NCBI GenBank assembly: GCA_029204225.1
Contig: CM055102.1
Coordinates: 7,672,587-7,736,586, forward strand
DNA length: 64,000 nt
Direction of reading: 5' to 3'
Origin: Diphasiastrum complanatum
Taxonomy: Eukaryota; Streptophyta; Lycopodiopsida; Lycopodiales; Lycopodiaceae
In this document: positions 1-11,323 of the stretch, one piece after another
Layout of the letters: every line of letters begins with the position of its first letter
Numbering within the stretch: position 1 is the first letter of the stretch
Notes under the pieces: model-generated
Database searches by the model: none
What the model saw: the letters and a program-made list of their open reading frames with translations, nothing else
Told to the model about the DNA's origin: nothing
Translations under genes and position numbers: made by a program

Positions 1-934
1 CACTATCATAAAAATCACGACTCTAGATTCTGAATTTATAATTTAACCTAGCTTTTCCTTTAACTTATGTAAAAGTCTCGGAGGTTGAATTGCCTTCTAC
101 TTGTACTTTATGCACTCATTTTCCTTTTCAAACAAAATGTAGCTCTTTGTATAGAAACCATAAACCATCTTATCAACCTTCTTTATCCCTTAACGAAGTT
201 GGATATTTTTTATCAAAAAAACAATCCATACAACAGTGAAAAGCCTCCCGCGTTGTTAGTCATCGCATTCTGTATGGAGCACCATGTGAAATACTCACAC
301 AACATTTTGCATCGGCAATCAAACAAATATTGTGGCTTTCCTATATACTAGTATGTATCGTGATAAGGGCCTAGTTCTATTAGACTCAATGTCTCTTATT
401 GCCTAATCATCAACACAACAACATTCCATTTGATGCTTATTTGAAAACGCATCCGGTCTATTTTCAAATTTGATTATTTGATATATAATGTATGACAATA
501 TTAACTGGCATCTGATGAACTTCACTGTGGGATATGTAAAGACCATAATGAAATCTTGTGGAAATTCTAACTAGAGTTCAATTACAGAACACTTACAAGT
601 TGAAATAAACACGAGTAATCATCACGCGACATGTGGCATCGAGGAGAAATTAGACCAGTTCAACAATTCTAGTCGCCATGGCAATGCTCGATCTTCCTTG
701 GACTACGATCTTGATGAAATAGATTTCGATATACACCAACTCCACTTGATCAATGGCAAATGAACTGAAGCCCCTCCCATCACATGGCCTTCATGTGCAC
801 TTGCTATATCATGTTTTGCAAATAAGCAAAATTACTTTTGTCCTCAAATGAACACTATGTCAACACGTCACCATTTGCTGAAAATGCCACACTATCGCAC
901 TATTGTTGAACCTTCAACCAACGCGTCCCCATGT
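1..934. other. AT-rich non-coding stretch, nothing recognised
   Basis: Short open frames only, none with a recognisable domain. Base composition is AT-rich with no repeat boundary that I can define. The stretch ends at the 8-bp duplication that flanks the hAT-like element beginning at 943. Confidence 0.5.
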
Positions 935-942
935 GTTGAAAC

Positions 943-1397
943 CAGTGTTGGGCGGGTACATAGGATCACGGCTGGTATCAATAATGGGTATCGACATGGT
1001 ATTAAAAAACCGACCCGACTGGTATATGATTTCTAATACTTGGGTCTAGAACCGGACACCCAATATTAAGTATTTTACTATTCATGTTGATACCCAGGTT
1101 GGGGAGATTTTGTGGATTTTTGTCGTGGTATCAATAGTAGTACTATTTTTAGTATTTTTTTAATATCTCAGATTATTATATTTTAAATTATGATATTACA
1201 CTTTAAAAAGTATATTTATAGCAATTCGTACATGTTGATACCCGGCTGGTATCACCCTTGTGATACCAACCCGGTTTATACTAGTCTACAATTTCTATAC
1301 CTCCTTATGTTGATACCCTACTGGTATTACATTTTTTAAAAACCTGCAATACCCTGACCCGGCTGGTATCAAAACTTTTGATACCCGCCCAACACTG
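943..1397. mobile_element. Non-autonomous hAT-like element (MITE), 455 bp, complete
   Basis: The ends are exact inverted repeats: CAGTGTTGGGCGGGTA at 943-958 and its reverse complement at 1382-1397. The element is flanked on both sides by the same 8 bp, GTTGAAAC (935-942 and 1398-1405). An 8-bp duplication together with termini beginning CAGTG is the signature of the hAT superfamily (established knowledge). No transposase frame is present, so it would need a transposase in trans. The interior is AT-rich and carries many copies of the short motif GGTATCA/TGATACC near both ends, as expected for subterminal binding sites of a hAT transposase. The perfect duplication suggests a fairly recent insertion. 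Confidence 0.9.
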
Positions 1398-1405
1398 GTT
1401 GAAAC

Positions 1406-3044
1406 TGCCACACTATTGTTGAACCGAACAAGGGCATGGCCAAGAAAGTGTGATAAAACATAATGAAGTTAAGATAAAAGTGGCAGTAAAAAATGATTGG
1501 GTGAGATGGTAAGAGCACAACCCGAGGCCAAAAAAGATGAGGTTAATAAAAGCTTTACTGCACGAAAAAGATGATGGGGTTTAAATTTAATTTGTGCCTC
1601 TGGTGCACTATCTAATGATAAGATGGTGAATGCATCTATTTAGCTGCATTTTATATACTTTCATCCGACATTGTAATTCATGTCTATGTTTAAAAGTCGA
1701 CAATAACGTTGGGCCGTACCTATTCGACAACAACGTTGGTCCGTACTAGTTGGTACGGGGCCTACACCAGCTCACATGATCCAGATGAATATCGAAATGC
1801 TGCTGGAGTGCTGCCTGGCCAGCCAGAAAAAAAAAACACGAAATCCTTGATAGAAAAGAAGACAGAACAGCTCGTACGCTCAGAAATCTGCACGGAAATT
1901 GGCCATCGTTGTCTTCTGGTTACATATCACAATGTCGCATCATGCGCATTGCTCAAGCTGCAGGCAGGGCGCCGGCCATGCCAGACGTTGCCAGTAGCTG
2001 CTGCCTGCTCGTTGCCGTTGGCCCCGCTTTAGTATATAGTCCCGATTCTTTTTCTATCCTGTATCTAGAATCGATTCTCGACTGTCGAGTGTCGATTCTT
2101 GAAGCATGGAAAGAGGACTAAGAGAATGAGTACTCAAGGACTCAGGACAGGACTTTGGATTACGTGGTAACATTTATTGGATGTTGCTGCAATGTTCAGC
2201 TGAAGCTTTAAAGTTTAGCTAATGTAACGGCCTAGAATGTACTAATGAGCGAGGATTCAGAAGCCCAAGGCCAATGTGTCCGTGAGAGGCTGAGCAATCA
2301 CTGATCAGCAATGGGTTTTTGCCATTTGGCAAATTCAGTAAACCATATAAACTTTGAACGCTATACTATCAAAGACGCAAACGCTATCTCTTTCAGTGAA
2401 GGGATGCATGGAAAGTAGAGTTACAACTTTCGATCCACTGCATGAATTCCAAGACAAGGAAAATATGCGGACATAAAACAACGTAAATTGGGTCCAATCA
2501 TGCTAATAGCTATCTTTAACCATGAACTACTTTCAAGACTTGAAGTGAGAAGTAAAAAATACTATAAAACGGCTACATCAAGAAGCTTTGTTGCCAGCCT
2601 CCAGGGTAATGACACCTCACCCGGGCTGTCTGACGTCAAGCAACAGCACGGGTTGCTCAACACGTGAAGGGGTTTGCAAGTTTTCCAAAAATTAGCACTT
2701 GGAGAGAACGGGGCACCCGTTCTCTTAGGTGAAAGGACAAAGTCAGCTAACGCACAGAACATGTTAGGGGCTGTGGACATGGAAAGAGCCCCTAACTCTG
2801 GTGATCCTCGACAACGTTTGGGAAAGCTGTCCAGAACGTTTCTACAAGAACCTAGCAACAACTGTTTTCAGGAAGGATTAAACATTTTGGAGGCATGTGT
2901 TTTAAATCGGGCTTTCCGTGGACTTTTGAGGCCAAAATTATAAAGCTATATAGGATTTAATTCAATCTAACTAAATCTAGATGTTAATGTACAAATCAAC
3001 TTAGATCAAATAGCTAGAATTTGACAATTTTAACAACTCTAGCT
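1406..3044. other. Non-coding stretch without recognised features
   Basis: There are several open frames of 60-107 codons on both strands (for example around 1709-2032 and 2562-2943), but they overlap each other antisense and none shows a domain, signal or repeat I recognise. About 1700-1760 contains two close copies of a motif around CGACAACAACGTTGG. I call no gene here. Confidence 0.4.
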
Positions 3045-3440
3045 TGGCAAATCTAGTGTACATCTATCTACAACACCAAGTGTACATCTATCTACAACTC
3101 CAAAAGTCTTTTGAGCCATAGAACTTCCTTGGTTGTTGATGTCAATGCTTTATACTCGGCTTCACAAGAGGATAAAGAGATAGTATCTTATTACCTGCAA
3201 AATCCGAGTCCGAGTATGCTCTCAAGTACAAATTAGTCCCTTGACTGTGCCAAAAATCCTAGAAGATGAAATGTATCTAAGCACTCTTTTGGCAGTTTTC
3301 CAATGACATACTAAAGGACCTTGCATATATTGACTCAACTTGCTTACACTAAAGCTTAGATCAAGTCTAGTGATTATTAAATAGATCAAGGAGCCAATAA
3401 CCTTTCTATAGAGAGTGATGTCCTCAAAGGATGTTGAAGA
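3045..3440 (-). pseudogene. Copia family-B RT/RNase H relic, truncated
   Basis: Read on the minus strand, this stretch parallels the RNase H and end of the reverse transcriptase of the full-length copia element at 45787-52034. The nucleotide text around 3045-3440 matches that around 46611-47320 with many substitutions and with a large internal gap (around 3190), where several hundred bases of the full element are missing. Frames are broken. Similarity fades at about 3435, shortly before a probable LTR (3468). It is an old deleted relative of family B, not a gene. Confidence 0.75.
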
Positions 3441-3467
3441 AACTAAATGTTTCTACCCACAAAGCTT

Positions 3468-4209
3468 TGTTAGCTTTCGAGCGCATGTCCGCAAGAATCT
3501 CAGGTCACAACCGTCACATAACCGTTTCAGCCGAACAAGACACGAAGATGAATACCTCGAAGGTCAAACGTTCGAAGACCAAAGGACCTCAGAGGTGAAG
3601 TTGAAGATCGAACGAGACATGAAGGCGAAGAAGACTCGAAGATCGAAAGGCGACGAATCTTCACAATCCAAGTTGAACATCAAGTTGGATTGTCAATTGG
3701 TTGAGTGTCAACCTGAGCTAAGCATAGTGTTGTTGAGCCAACGTCCAAGAAGTCCAATAGTTAGTGAGACTGTTTGATATATTTCGTGAGAGACATAGTA
3801 TTTCTCACGCCAACGCACTGGGTGGGTTTGTCATACAACGCTCAAGAAAAAAAACTCATTGATGATACAGTAGATGTTATGCAGATGGTTTTCTTATTTT
3901 GAATGATATCGAATACTTTGATATCTGCTTGTTGTCTATACATGTTCAACTGTTTAATTTTATTCCGCACACTGGTTCATCTTTGTGGAATGCTTAAACA
4001 AGTTATAACGTAGGTCAACAGTGTCTGTCTATACTCTGGAGAATTGTAGATCTGATCTAGCAGGTAGTAGCCTGCAAACAGAATCGAATTCATCCGGGTT
4101 CTCAAAACCAGAACGACAAAGATTTGTTGAAGTAAGTGAACACGAACTGTTTTGTGTTTCATTCTTGAATCATGCGCACATCATGCCCTTCTGGTTCATG
4201 TTTTCAACA
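3468..4209 (+). mobile_element. Probable 5' LTR of a truncated copia element
   Basis: The right end is well supported: ...TTCAACA, one G, then a primer-binding site at 4211. The left end is only a proposal. TGTTAG at 3468 lies just after the neighbouring family-B relic loses similarity, giving a 742-bp LTR. The open frame 3415-3777 falls mostly in this LTR and has no recognisable domain; I treat it as chance. No second LTR or target duplication was found. Confidence 0.45.
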
Positions 4210-4210
4210 G

Positions 4211-4222
4211 TGGTATCAGAAC
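4211..4222 (+). other. Primer-binding site, initiator-Met tRNA type
   Basis: TGGTATCAGAAC directly after a probable LTR end. It is complementary to the 3' end of plant initiator tRNA-Met, as used by most copia elements. It is followed by a gag-like sequence at about 4330. Confidence 0.75.
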
Positions 4223-4332
4223 CTCTTGCTCCTATCAGAGCGCTGATGTAGCTTTAGAGCTATCAGATCCAGGAGATCAAACATTCGAAACAAGAAACCA
4301 GAAAATGAGCTGAAGAACACAGTTCACAACAA

Positions 4333-4830
4333 TGGCATCTATAAGCAGCATACAATCGAAGATCTGCACAATTCTCGACTCAGCTGGTCTAACTTTTAGC
4401 ATGGAAGGTAAAGACCTCTCTCATCTTAAAGGAAGAAGAGCTATGGCCCTGGGTAGATGGCACTGAAGAAATGCAAAGAGCTACGAGAATGACAAGGCAA
4501 TAGCTGTGTTGTCACTCATCCATCGAATATAGCCTGACATTGGACCTCACAACACTCTCTAATGCAAGAGAGATGTGGAATCCATTTCTTACCAGCAAGT
4601 TCCAGACGCAATCACACAGCCAGATAATGATTCTCTTAGATCAGCTGAAAAATCGACGATGGGATGACAAAGACCTCACATTCACTATGACTCAACACAA
4701 ATGGGAAAGACCAACGATTAGATGATGTTCTATTCATACCCACACTGTAGCAAGACTTGCTCTTAGTTGCAAGAATAATGCTGGGATGCGCGTGATGTTT
4801 TCAAATGTTGGAAGTAAATCTAGTTTGTCA
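4333..4830 (+). pseudogene. Copia gag relic fused to end of protease region
   Basis: From the ATG at 4333 the translation resembles the N-terminal part of a copia Gag (a leader, then a patch around SMEGKDLSHLKG), with stops and frame changes. The better preserved piece is 4540-4725, which includes WNPFLTSKFQ and LLDQLKNRRWDD, the spacing of a UBN2-type Gag. At about 4725 it jumps to DVLFIPTL plus LLLVARI, a decayed copy of the block that follows the protease in copia Pol. The zinc knuckle and protease core between them are deleted. Non-functional. Confidence 0.7.
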
Positions 4831-4895
4831 ATGTTTGGCTAGATCTACTCACGATGTGGTGTAGTATAGAGAGGATCGTCCGCTTTCTAAGTGTT

Positions 4896-7238
4896 TTACC
4901 AACCTTTAGACGAAGTGCGAAAATAAAACAATGATGAAGCACTAAGGCTTACCCAACTAGTGCTCAAAATAGAAATGAGATTAACTAAGATGACAAAATA
5001 CAAAACCTTTCTAAGGCTTAGCGAGGTGAAGGTGGGGCTAGTGGTGTCGAGAGGGTTAGAAGCGGTAAAAGAGAAAAGATAATGTTGGGAGCTGGTACCC
5101 CCAGAGCCTGACAGATTGGTTGGTGTTTGAGCTCCTTGCCCTAGGGGTTGGCCTTGAAATGTGGAGCCTTGAGTTGCAGGAGGAGGTTGTTGGAATCTTG
5201 CTCCATCTTCACCATCTGGTCCATCAAAGTGGTGCCCCGAATCATGGAATTGGGCGTGCTCTGCATGAACCGACGGTGTCGACTGGGCAGCAGCCTTTAA
5301 GTGTTCTTCCAGGGTGGCTATGTGCTGGTTTAGGGCCTCGATGGAAGCAATGTATGATTGTTGTAATTTTGAGTGTTGCTCCATCATGGCTTTCAGCTTT
5401 TGGGCCAGCGTTTCATAGGCCACCACTGGAATGGTAGTTCGCTCAGGAATAGCTAGTGGTGTGAAGTCGTTGAAGTCCACCATTTCAACTGTTCCTTCAT
5501 AGCGAAACGTGTTGCTTGTGAATCTGCTATAGTCTCATCCTTTTCGGCTTTGAGGGTATCGATGGTTTGTTGCATGTTGGATACCTTCAGTTGGAGCTGG
5601 TTCTGGAGATGGAGTAGCATCTGTTGTTGTTGTTGATTGTAATTTGTGAGGTTTTGGATCTACAACTGTTGTTCTTTGTTTTCCTCCTCCAGCCTTGCTT
5701 TTTCTTTCTGAAGGCCCGCCATAGCACCATCGTCGAATTGCCGCATAGTATATTGTCCCCCTAGGCTGCCGAATAGATTGTATTGGAGCTCATTCACCAA
5801 CCGTACTGCTGGTAACTGCTCCCAAGGACCAATGGCAGGAGGGTGCATGTGTAGTTAGGATACGACATTGGGTTGAATGGCAGAAAATCAGGAGCAGGGC
5901 TAGACGGAGGTGTATGAAAGGCAGGTGGGGGTGATTGTGGATTGAGCGGTACAAGAGGTGGGGATATATTGCGTGGTGGAGATTGTTGGATTGGGTTAGT
6001 GGTGACAGTGTTTGATGGAAGTGCAGTTAGTAATTGTAATGCAAAATCATCTACGTTGACTGTGGAGTCAAGTAGGGTGGAGATTTGTACAAGTGAGGGC
6101 TTTTGTGAAAGTGTGGAAGTGAAGCCCGTGTTGAGAGTTAGTGAGGGTGTGGAGATGGCAGTAAATGGTGGGGGTGGTGGTGGGAGTGTGAGAGCAAGTG
6201 ATGGAGAGGAGATTTCCTATGTGGACGGAATCACGCCCATAGGATCAGAGCCGGAAGTGCTTGCTATTCCACAACTGTTGCTACTGCTTGTCGACATTGC
6301 TGGGCCTGGTGAAGTAACGTCGTCTGCTGCTCTAGGACCTCCTTTGGGACCTGAGATGGTTTAAGGCTCCCTCCGGATTTAGCATATTCCACCCCGATGT
6401 CGCTAGATAGAATGTCATGTGGGACATCGGCTTCTGTGCTGATCGCCTTCCCTTTCTGCTTCTTAGTAGGTGGGGCTGGTGAGACTGGTTCTGCTGTCGG
6501 TTGGGGGGTGGCTCATTTTTTTATGCTTGGATAAACATCATCCAGCTCCTTGATGGCAGCAGCCGCCCTAGACCCCAATTGTTTGGTGACCAACATGTGG
6601 AGGAGATACCCACATTTGGTAGTTGGTTTGCGGGCTTTCATAGCTCCGCACAGCTTCTCTGCTACCTTCTCAGCCCACTTGTAATTTTGAGTGGGATCTT
6701 CCATGGTGAGGGTCAGAGAAAAGAGGCCGCTCGGTGGTATGCGATCCATCTTGGTGGTATGTACTGTGACCAGGGTGACGAGGATCTCTGAGGCAGCCCA
6801 TAGATGGGGATCCGTGATGAGGCGGATAGTGATCCCGTCGTTGGTTTGGGCAATGGTTTTGTCGTTGTCTGTTAGAAATTTTGTGAAGTACTTGGCATCA
6901 TAGTTGGTGCCCTTTCCATGGATTGTCTCTCCGAGATTAGGAAAGTCAATGCTCTTGAGATCCCCAGGAGAGATGTTGATAATAGAATAGTTGCCACTCT
7001 TGGATGTAATCCGAAAAGTTTGGAACTCATCCGAATAGGTGGAGTGGGCTGCTCGGATGAGGCTCTCACTCTGCTAGTCCCAGAAAAGTGTCAGATCAAA
7101 GCCAAGGTTGGTGAGGATATCCTTGGCCATGGTGAGCTGCTCGGTGTAATTCTTAAGATAGATCATGACAATATCCCCTAAATAAGGACGAGGGGGTTTA
7201 TGTCGATGCAAGTTAAGCGAGGAATCGCGGGAAGCCAT
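4896..7238 (-). pseudogene. Decayed gag-like/plant-transposon-type ORF with Gln-rich coiled coil
   Basis: One reading frame can be followed on the minus strand from an ATG at 7238-7236 (MASRDSSLNL...) for more than 300 codons, with stops at about 7076-7074 (TAG) and 6515-6513 (TGA) that read as point mutations because the frame carries on sensibly past them. The first half is a globular region containing a WAEKVAEKL...GYLLHMLV patch, which resembles the 'putative plant transposon protein' family (weak, from memory of family style). The second half is rich in Pro, Gly and Gln, with a heptad-like Gln/Glu/Lys-rich coiled coil (about 5850-5550) and a frameshifted C-terminal piece (5483-4896: a second coiled coil, then a Gly/Gln/Pro tail). 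No protease, integrase or RT follows. Probably the structural gene of an LTR element or a derivative; the exact family is unknown. Confidence 0.45.
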
Positions 7239-7754
7239 GATAGCAGTGATTTTAGATTGCTCTGAGAATTTTGAAAATTAAAAAAAAAAATTGGCATGAA
7301 CTCGAGAGCAGCAATCTAAAATGAACTCGTGGAAAAAAGGTGGAGAACTATATATATTTTTGACAGGAATTTGCAACTTCACCCAGAAATCGTCCTCAAT
7401 GTCCATGATTTTGTAATGATGGTCGCAAATTTTGAGGCAATGTTCTGAGGGCCTGCAAATTCTTGTAAGTGATTTTTTTATGCCAAAAGAGAAAAAATGT
7501 CTGACAGTGCAAAAATGTGTCTGATCAGAATTCATAGAGATAGCAGAGAAATCGTGAGGATCAATTTCAGCTCCAATGAATTGTCTGCAAATTCTGATGA
7601 TGGATATCTGATGAATAAAACTATATTTTTATATTTTTAGACATTTTTTAATCAGAAATAGAATTCGCTGAGGCCAAAATGAATCGTGCTCTATGAAAAA
7701 AAGGTCAGGCGAATTCTATCTGAGATGTTGTGAAAAAATTTCTTCTGAAACTAA
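7239..7754. other. Leader or LTR-like AT-rich stretch upstream of the gag-like relic
   Basis: No gene. It contains a short inverted repeat (TTTAGATTGCTCT near 7252 against AGAGCAGCAATCTAAA near 7303) and several A/T runs. It lies between the start of the minus-strand gag-like frame and the 5' LTR of copia family A, and could be leader or LTR of the former. Confidence 0.35.
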
Positions 7755-7951
7755 TGACTTTTGTTCAACGTGCCTTGACTCGAAGGATGAACGATTCGCG
7801 AATCATTTGTGAATTGTAAACATACATACCTCCAGTTTTGCAAATCGCAAAGGGATGCAAAACAGAAATATACGAAAGGAAACGAAGGAAACGAAACAAA
7901 TGAAGGGGAATCTTTCGCGTTGCCAGTTGGCAGCTCAACGGGCTTGGAGTC
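7755..7951 (+). repeat. Copia A 5' LTR, first part
   Basis: From about TGACTTTTGTTCAACGTG onward it follows the 3' LTR (12831 on) through the motif CCTTGACTCGAAGG and the run of CGAAAG/CGAAGGAAACG repeats to ...GGGCTTGGAGTC. It breaks exactly after GAGTC, where the insertion begins. Confidence 0.8.
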
Positions 7952-8056
7952 TATTGTGTCGTCGATGTAGCATAGGGGTCCATCATTGGGAGCGGCAACC
8001 TCACCTTCACCTGCACAGCAAGAAGAGAGAGGGAGAGGAGAGAGAGGAGAAAGAGG

Positions 8057-8057
<1 letters not shown>

Positions 8058-8131
<74 letters not shown>
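8058..8131. repeat. (GA)n microsatellite
   Basis: Nearly pure GA dinucleotide run inside the GA-rich insertion. The second module copy (about 9118-9150) has only a short interrupted version at the same place, so this run has expanded in the left copy. Confidence 0.95.
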
Positions 8132-8133
<2 letters not shown>

Positions 8134-8192
8134 CCTAGGTTGAGAAAGGCTTTGGGGGCTCGAGCGCCTACCCAAAGCTATTCTATCCCAAC

Positions 8193-8195
<3 letters not shown>

Positions 8196-8283
<88 letters not shown>
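8196..8283. repeat. (GA)n microsatellite
   Basis: Pure GA dinucleotide run of about 88 bp. The matching position in the second module copy is about 9210-9275 and is interrupted. Serine/leucine or glutamate/arginine open frames across it are artefacts of the repeat. Confidence 0.95.
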
Positions 8284-8287
<4 letters not shown>

Positions 8288-9238
8288 AAATCCAAGAGAG
8301 TTTTCTTATAATGTAATCAGAGAGCTCTGCGAAGGTTACTTCCCAAGGAAACTCAAAAATTTGTTGTTTGAGAAGGTTTTGGACCATTTTTTGCTCTTGG
8401 GAACCTTCACAGGGGCACATTTTTTGGGATCTAACTCTCGTAGACTTCTTTGTGTCCTTGTCTCGGTGAGATGAAACTTCAGAGAGCTCTACAAAGGTTA
8501 GTTTTGAGTTTTGAAATTTTTTTCATTTTTACAAGAGATTTTTGAATTTTTATGGGTTTTTTTTTCTGTTTTTCAAAATCTATTAGGAAGTAACCTTCAC
8601 AGGCTTCTATGCAGGTCTGCGAAAGTACCCTAGAGCTGCTGCCAGTCATGCGAAGGTTAGTTTTTGCTGGTTTTTGAGAAATCACAAATTGATAGGATTT
8701 TGGCTCTCTTTTTCCCTCCAAAAATAGATTTTGAGCTTTTTTTCTGATTTTTATGGATTCTATGGATTAATGAAAGGATTGGGTTCTTGGATCTGATCCT
8801 CCCACCCCACAATCTCTCTTTACAATGCAAACAAACAAAAAAATCCCAAAAAAAACAGCAAGAACTAACACTACTCACACTATTCTACCCTTAAAATTTG
8901 ATTTTTTTGGTGAAAAAGAATGATGAGAGAGAAGAAAGAGAGAGATAGAGAAAAAGAGGAAGAGAGTGAGAAAGCTATGTGGCGAAACGAGTGTGTGGCG
9001 CTCCCCGGCAACTGCTCCACTGTTGTGTCATCAATGTAGCATAGGGATCCGTCGCTGGGAGCGGCAACCTCGCCTTCACCTGCATAGCAAGAAGAGAGAG
9101 GGAGAGGAGAGAGAGGAGAAAGAGAGTGGAGAGAGGGAGAGAGAGAATGCCTAGGTTGAGAAAGGCTTTGGGGGCTCGAGCACCTAACCAAAGCTATTCT
9201 ATCCCAACGTAGGGAGAGAGGGAGAAGAGAGACGGAGA

Positions 9239-9272
<34 letters not shown>

Positions 9273-9741
9273 TGGAGATGGAGAAACCAAGAGAGTTTTC
9301 TTAGAATGAGAATGGAAGATGATACGATACAAAGGAAATAGATTTTAGAGGTGAGCCTCCTTTACTCTCATTGGCCACTTCATTGGGGCAAGGATTCTAA
9401 TCCAAGCCTTTAAAATAAACACAACTTAAATCTATTGGTGCTAAGAAAGCACAAGGACACTCACATTATTCATGTGAGTTTTAAGTTGGGCCCTTTTAGC
9501 TTTTTTATTTGCAACTTGACTTAAAGCCTCTACTGTCATTTTAGAGTTTTAAGCCCCTAGTCTCTTATTCCTAGGAATTACAACTTGCTACTTGTGCTCA
9601 TTGGTGACTGGGCTTATATACACAGGATGCCATGCCTTGCACTTATTATTCTACTGTACTGTGGCGGGGCCCACTAGGCAAGGCTTGGCCAACAATATTT
9701 TAAGTGGTGGGATCCACTGTATACATGAAATACCCACAACA

Positions 9742-9868
9742 GAGTCATAGACTTCACGCCCATCTGAAACGAGTGACAACGACCAAGAGTATCCGATTAG
9801 TTTATTCTGCGTTTAGCTATCTTGTAAACTCCACACAGTGGAGATATAAACTATCCTTTCTGGATTAT
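9742..9868 (+). repeat. Copia A 5' LTR, second part
   Basis: It resumes the LTR after the insertion: from GAGTC and CTTCACGCCCA through TTTAGCTATCTTGTAAACTC and GGAGATATAAACTATCC, matching 13017-13165. Similarity stops at about 9868; the U5 end and primer-binding site present in an intact element are gone. Confidence 0.8.
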
Positions 9869-9939
9869 CAGTCTTGATGGCATAAATTATAGAATCTTGA
9901 AATTCAAAATCAAAACACTTCTGAAAGACGAAGGCATCT

Positions 9940-10773
9940 GGTCGATGACCAAACTCTCAGAGGTGCAGCCTCCAGAGGGGGACCCGAGGAGAGCTTAATG
10001 GATAAGAAAAGATGAGCGCGCAATGGCGATCATTGTTTCGTCCATAAATGAAGATCTACTCATGCAAATTGAAGACTGCGAAAGCAACTACGCAGCGTGG
10101 AAAAGATTAAAGCAGAAGTATGAAGTGAGGACTGCAGCTTCAGTCATGCACCTTCACAATCAGCTACAATCCATACGATGGGATGGGAACCAGTTGGATC
10201 AGCACGTTGAGAAGATCAGAACGATCTTCGCTCAGCTCGTTGCATCAAGACAAGAGCACCAGGTCCCAGCACCATAGCAGCTGATGTACTTCATGAAATC
10301 TCTAGCCGCTGAGAATGCTCATACTGAGTCTACTAGATATGACATTCAACAAAGCAGTCAGTCTTGTTGCTGATGAGAGACTGATGAGAGACGAAGGAGA
10401 GGGAAGCAGTCATGAAGAGAAGGCTCTCTTCACGAAAGGAAAGAAGAAGAACAAGAACAAGCCAAGATTTGAGAAGACGAAGTCCTCGAATCAACAATCT
10501 TCTTCCTGCGATCACTGTCACAAACCAGGCCATACGGCCAACAAATGTTGGTTCAATATAACAATACCTTGCATGCACTGCAAGAAGAAGGGGCATTCTG
10601 CATACGATTGCAGATTCACCCCAAAAAGAAAGAACAAAGCTGAAAAATCCAATGTCGCAGAGTCATCCAAGGATGCTGATAGAGGTGACGAAGCTTTCAC
10701 GATACTTTTTGAAAAAATTCGTGGCATTTGCAGAGCGACACACCTCGAAAAAGATACAAATTCTTCGATCTGA
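9940..10773 (+). pseudogene. Copia A Gag, broken, with two zinc knuckles
   Basis: Gag would package element RNA in virus-like particles. The frame begins near 9940 and is interrupted by TAA at 9996-9998, where the related copy at 63.3 kb has a Glu codon. It continues at 10023-10277 with the UBN2-type block (RWDGNQLDQHVEKIRT), is cut by a TAG, and continues in another frame at 10315-10773. That part has a Lys-rich stretch and two CCHC knuckles (CDHCHKPGHTANKC and CMHCKKKGHSAYDC, about 10507-10611). Two zinc knuckles rather than one is uncommon in plant copia Gag. After about 10700 the frame runs straight into integrase, so the protease is deleted. Confidence 0.8.
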
Positions 10774-11323
10774 CAATGGAGGTGAATACAAAAGCAATGA
10801 ATTCTCAAAGTTTTGCGAAGAATAGGGGATTGAACACTAGTTCACTCCTGCATACACACCAGAATACAACGATGTTGTAGAAAGAAGAAACAGAACGCTA
10901 GTCGAAGGAGCCAAATGCATGATGGCACAGGCTCAATTGCCAGATCAATTCTGGGCTGAGGCAATAGCAGCAGCTGTATACCTACAGAACTAATCAACAA
11001 CGACAGCGCTGGATAAGAAGACGTCGTGTGAAATGTGGATGGGTAGAAAGCCTGATCTATCATACGTGCATGTCTTTGGATGCGCAGCATATAAGCACAT
11101 TCCAAAAGAAAAAAGAAGCAAGCTCGATGACAAATCAGAGCAAACAATCATGGTCGGCTATTCAAACGGAACACAAGTGTACAGGCTCTACGATCCAACC
11201 ACGAAGAAGGTTATTTCGAGCAGAGATGTGAAGTTCGATGAGTCCACATTCCCTGGATTGAAAGACAAAAGAGGCCATGAGATCTTTACACTGTTGACTA
11301 TTCAAGAGAGAGATCGAGGATAG
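10740..11323 (+). pseudogene. Copia A integrase C-terminal part
   Basis: Translation in shifting frames gives the end of the integrase core (a decayed DNGGEYKSNEF-type motif near 10775, then a degraded NGVAERRN-type block near 10870) and the well preserved block KPDLSYVHVFGCAAY (11033-11323). It ends near 11320 with the usual linker. Stops and at least two frameshifts make it non-functional. The same block is found on the minus strand at 61772-61548. Confidence 0.8.

Larger units (their letters stand above)
7952..9741. mobile_element. 1.79-kb GA-rich insertion in the copia A 5' LTR
   Basis: The same 5 bp, GAGTC, flanks the block (7947-7951 and 9742-9746), and the intact 3' LTR at 13017-13021 has GAGTC only once, so this is a genuine insertion with a target duplication. 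Ends are TATTGTGTCG... and ...CCCACAACA. A second copy of the left terminal module begins at 9021 with TGTTGTGTCA, which gives 9021-9741 (721 bp) as a plausible LTR with TG...CA ends. The left copy (7952 to about 8310) matches only its first part before diverging. The middle (about 8311-9020) has no coding capacity and carries repeated GAAGGTTA/AACCTTCACAG motifs. The structure fits a rearranged non-autonomous LTR element, but no primer-binding site or polypurine tract is visible. Confidence 0.6.

Noticed and set aside
7951-8420. Long Leu/Ser and Glu/Arg open frames on both strands
   Set aside because: They are translations of the (GA)n/(CT)n tracts; the same applies at 8880-9332 and 42213-42683.
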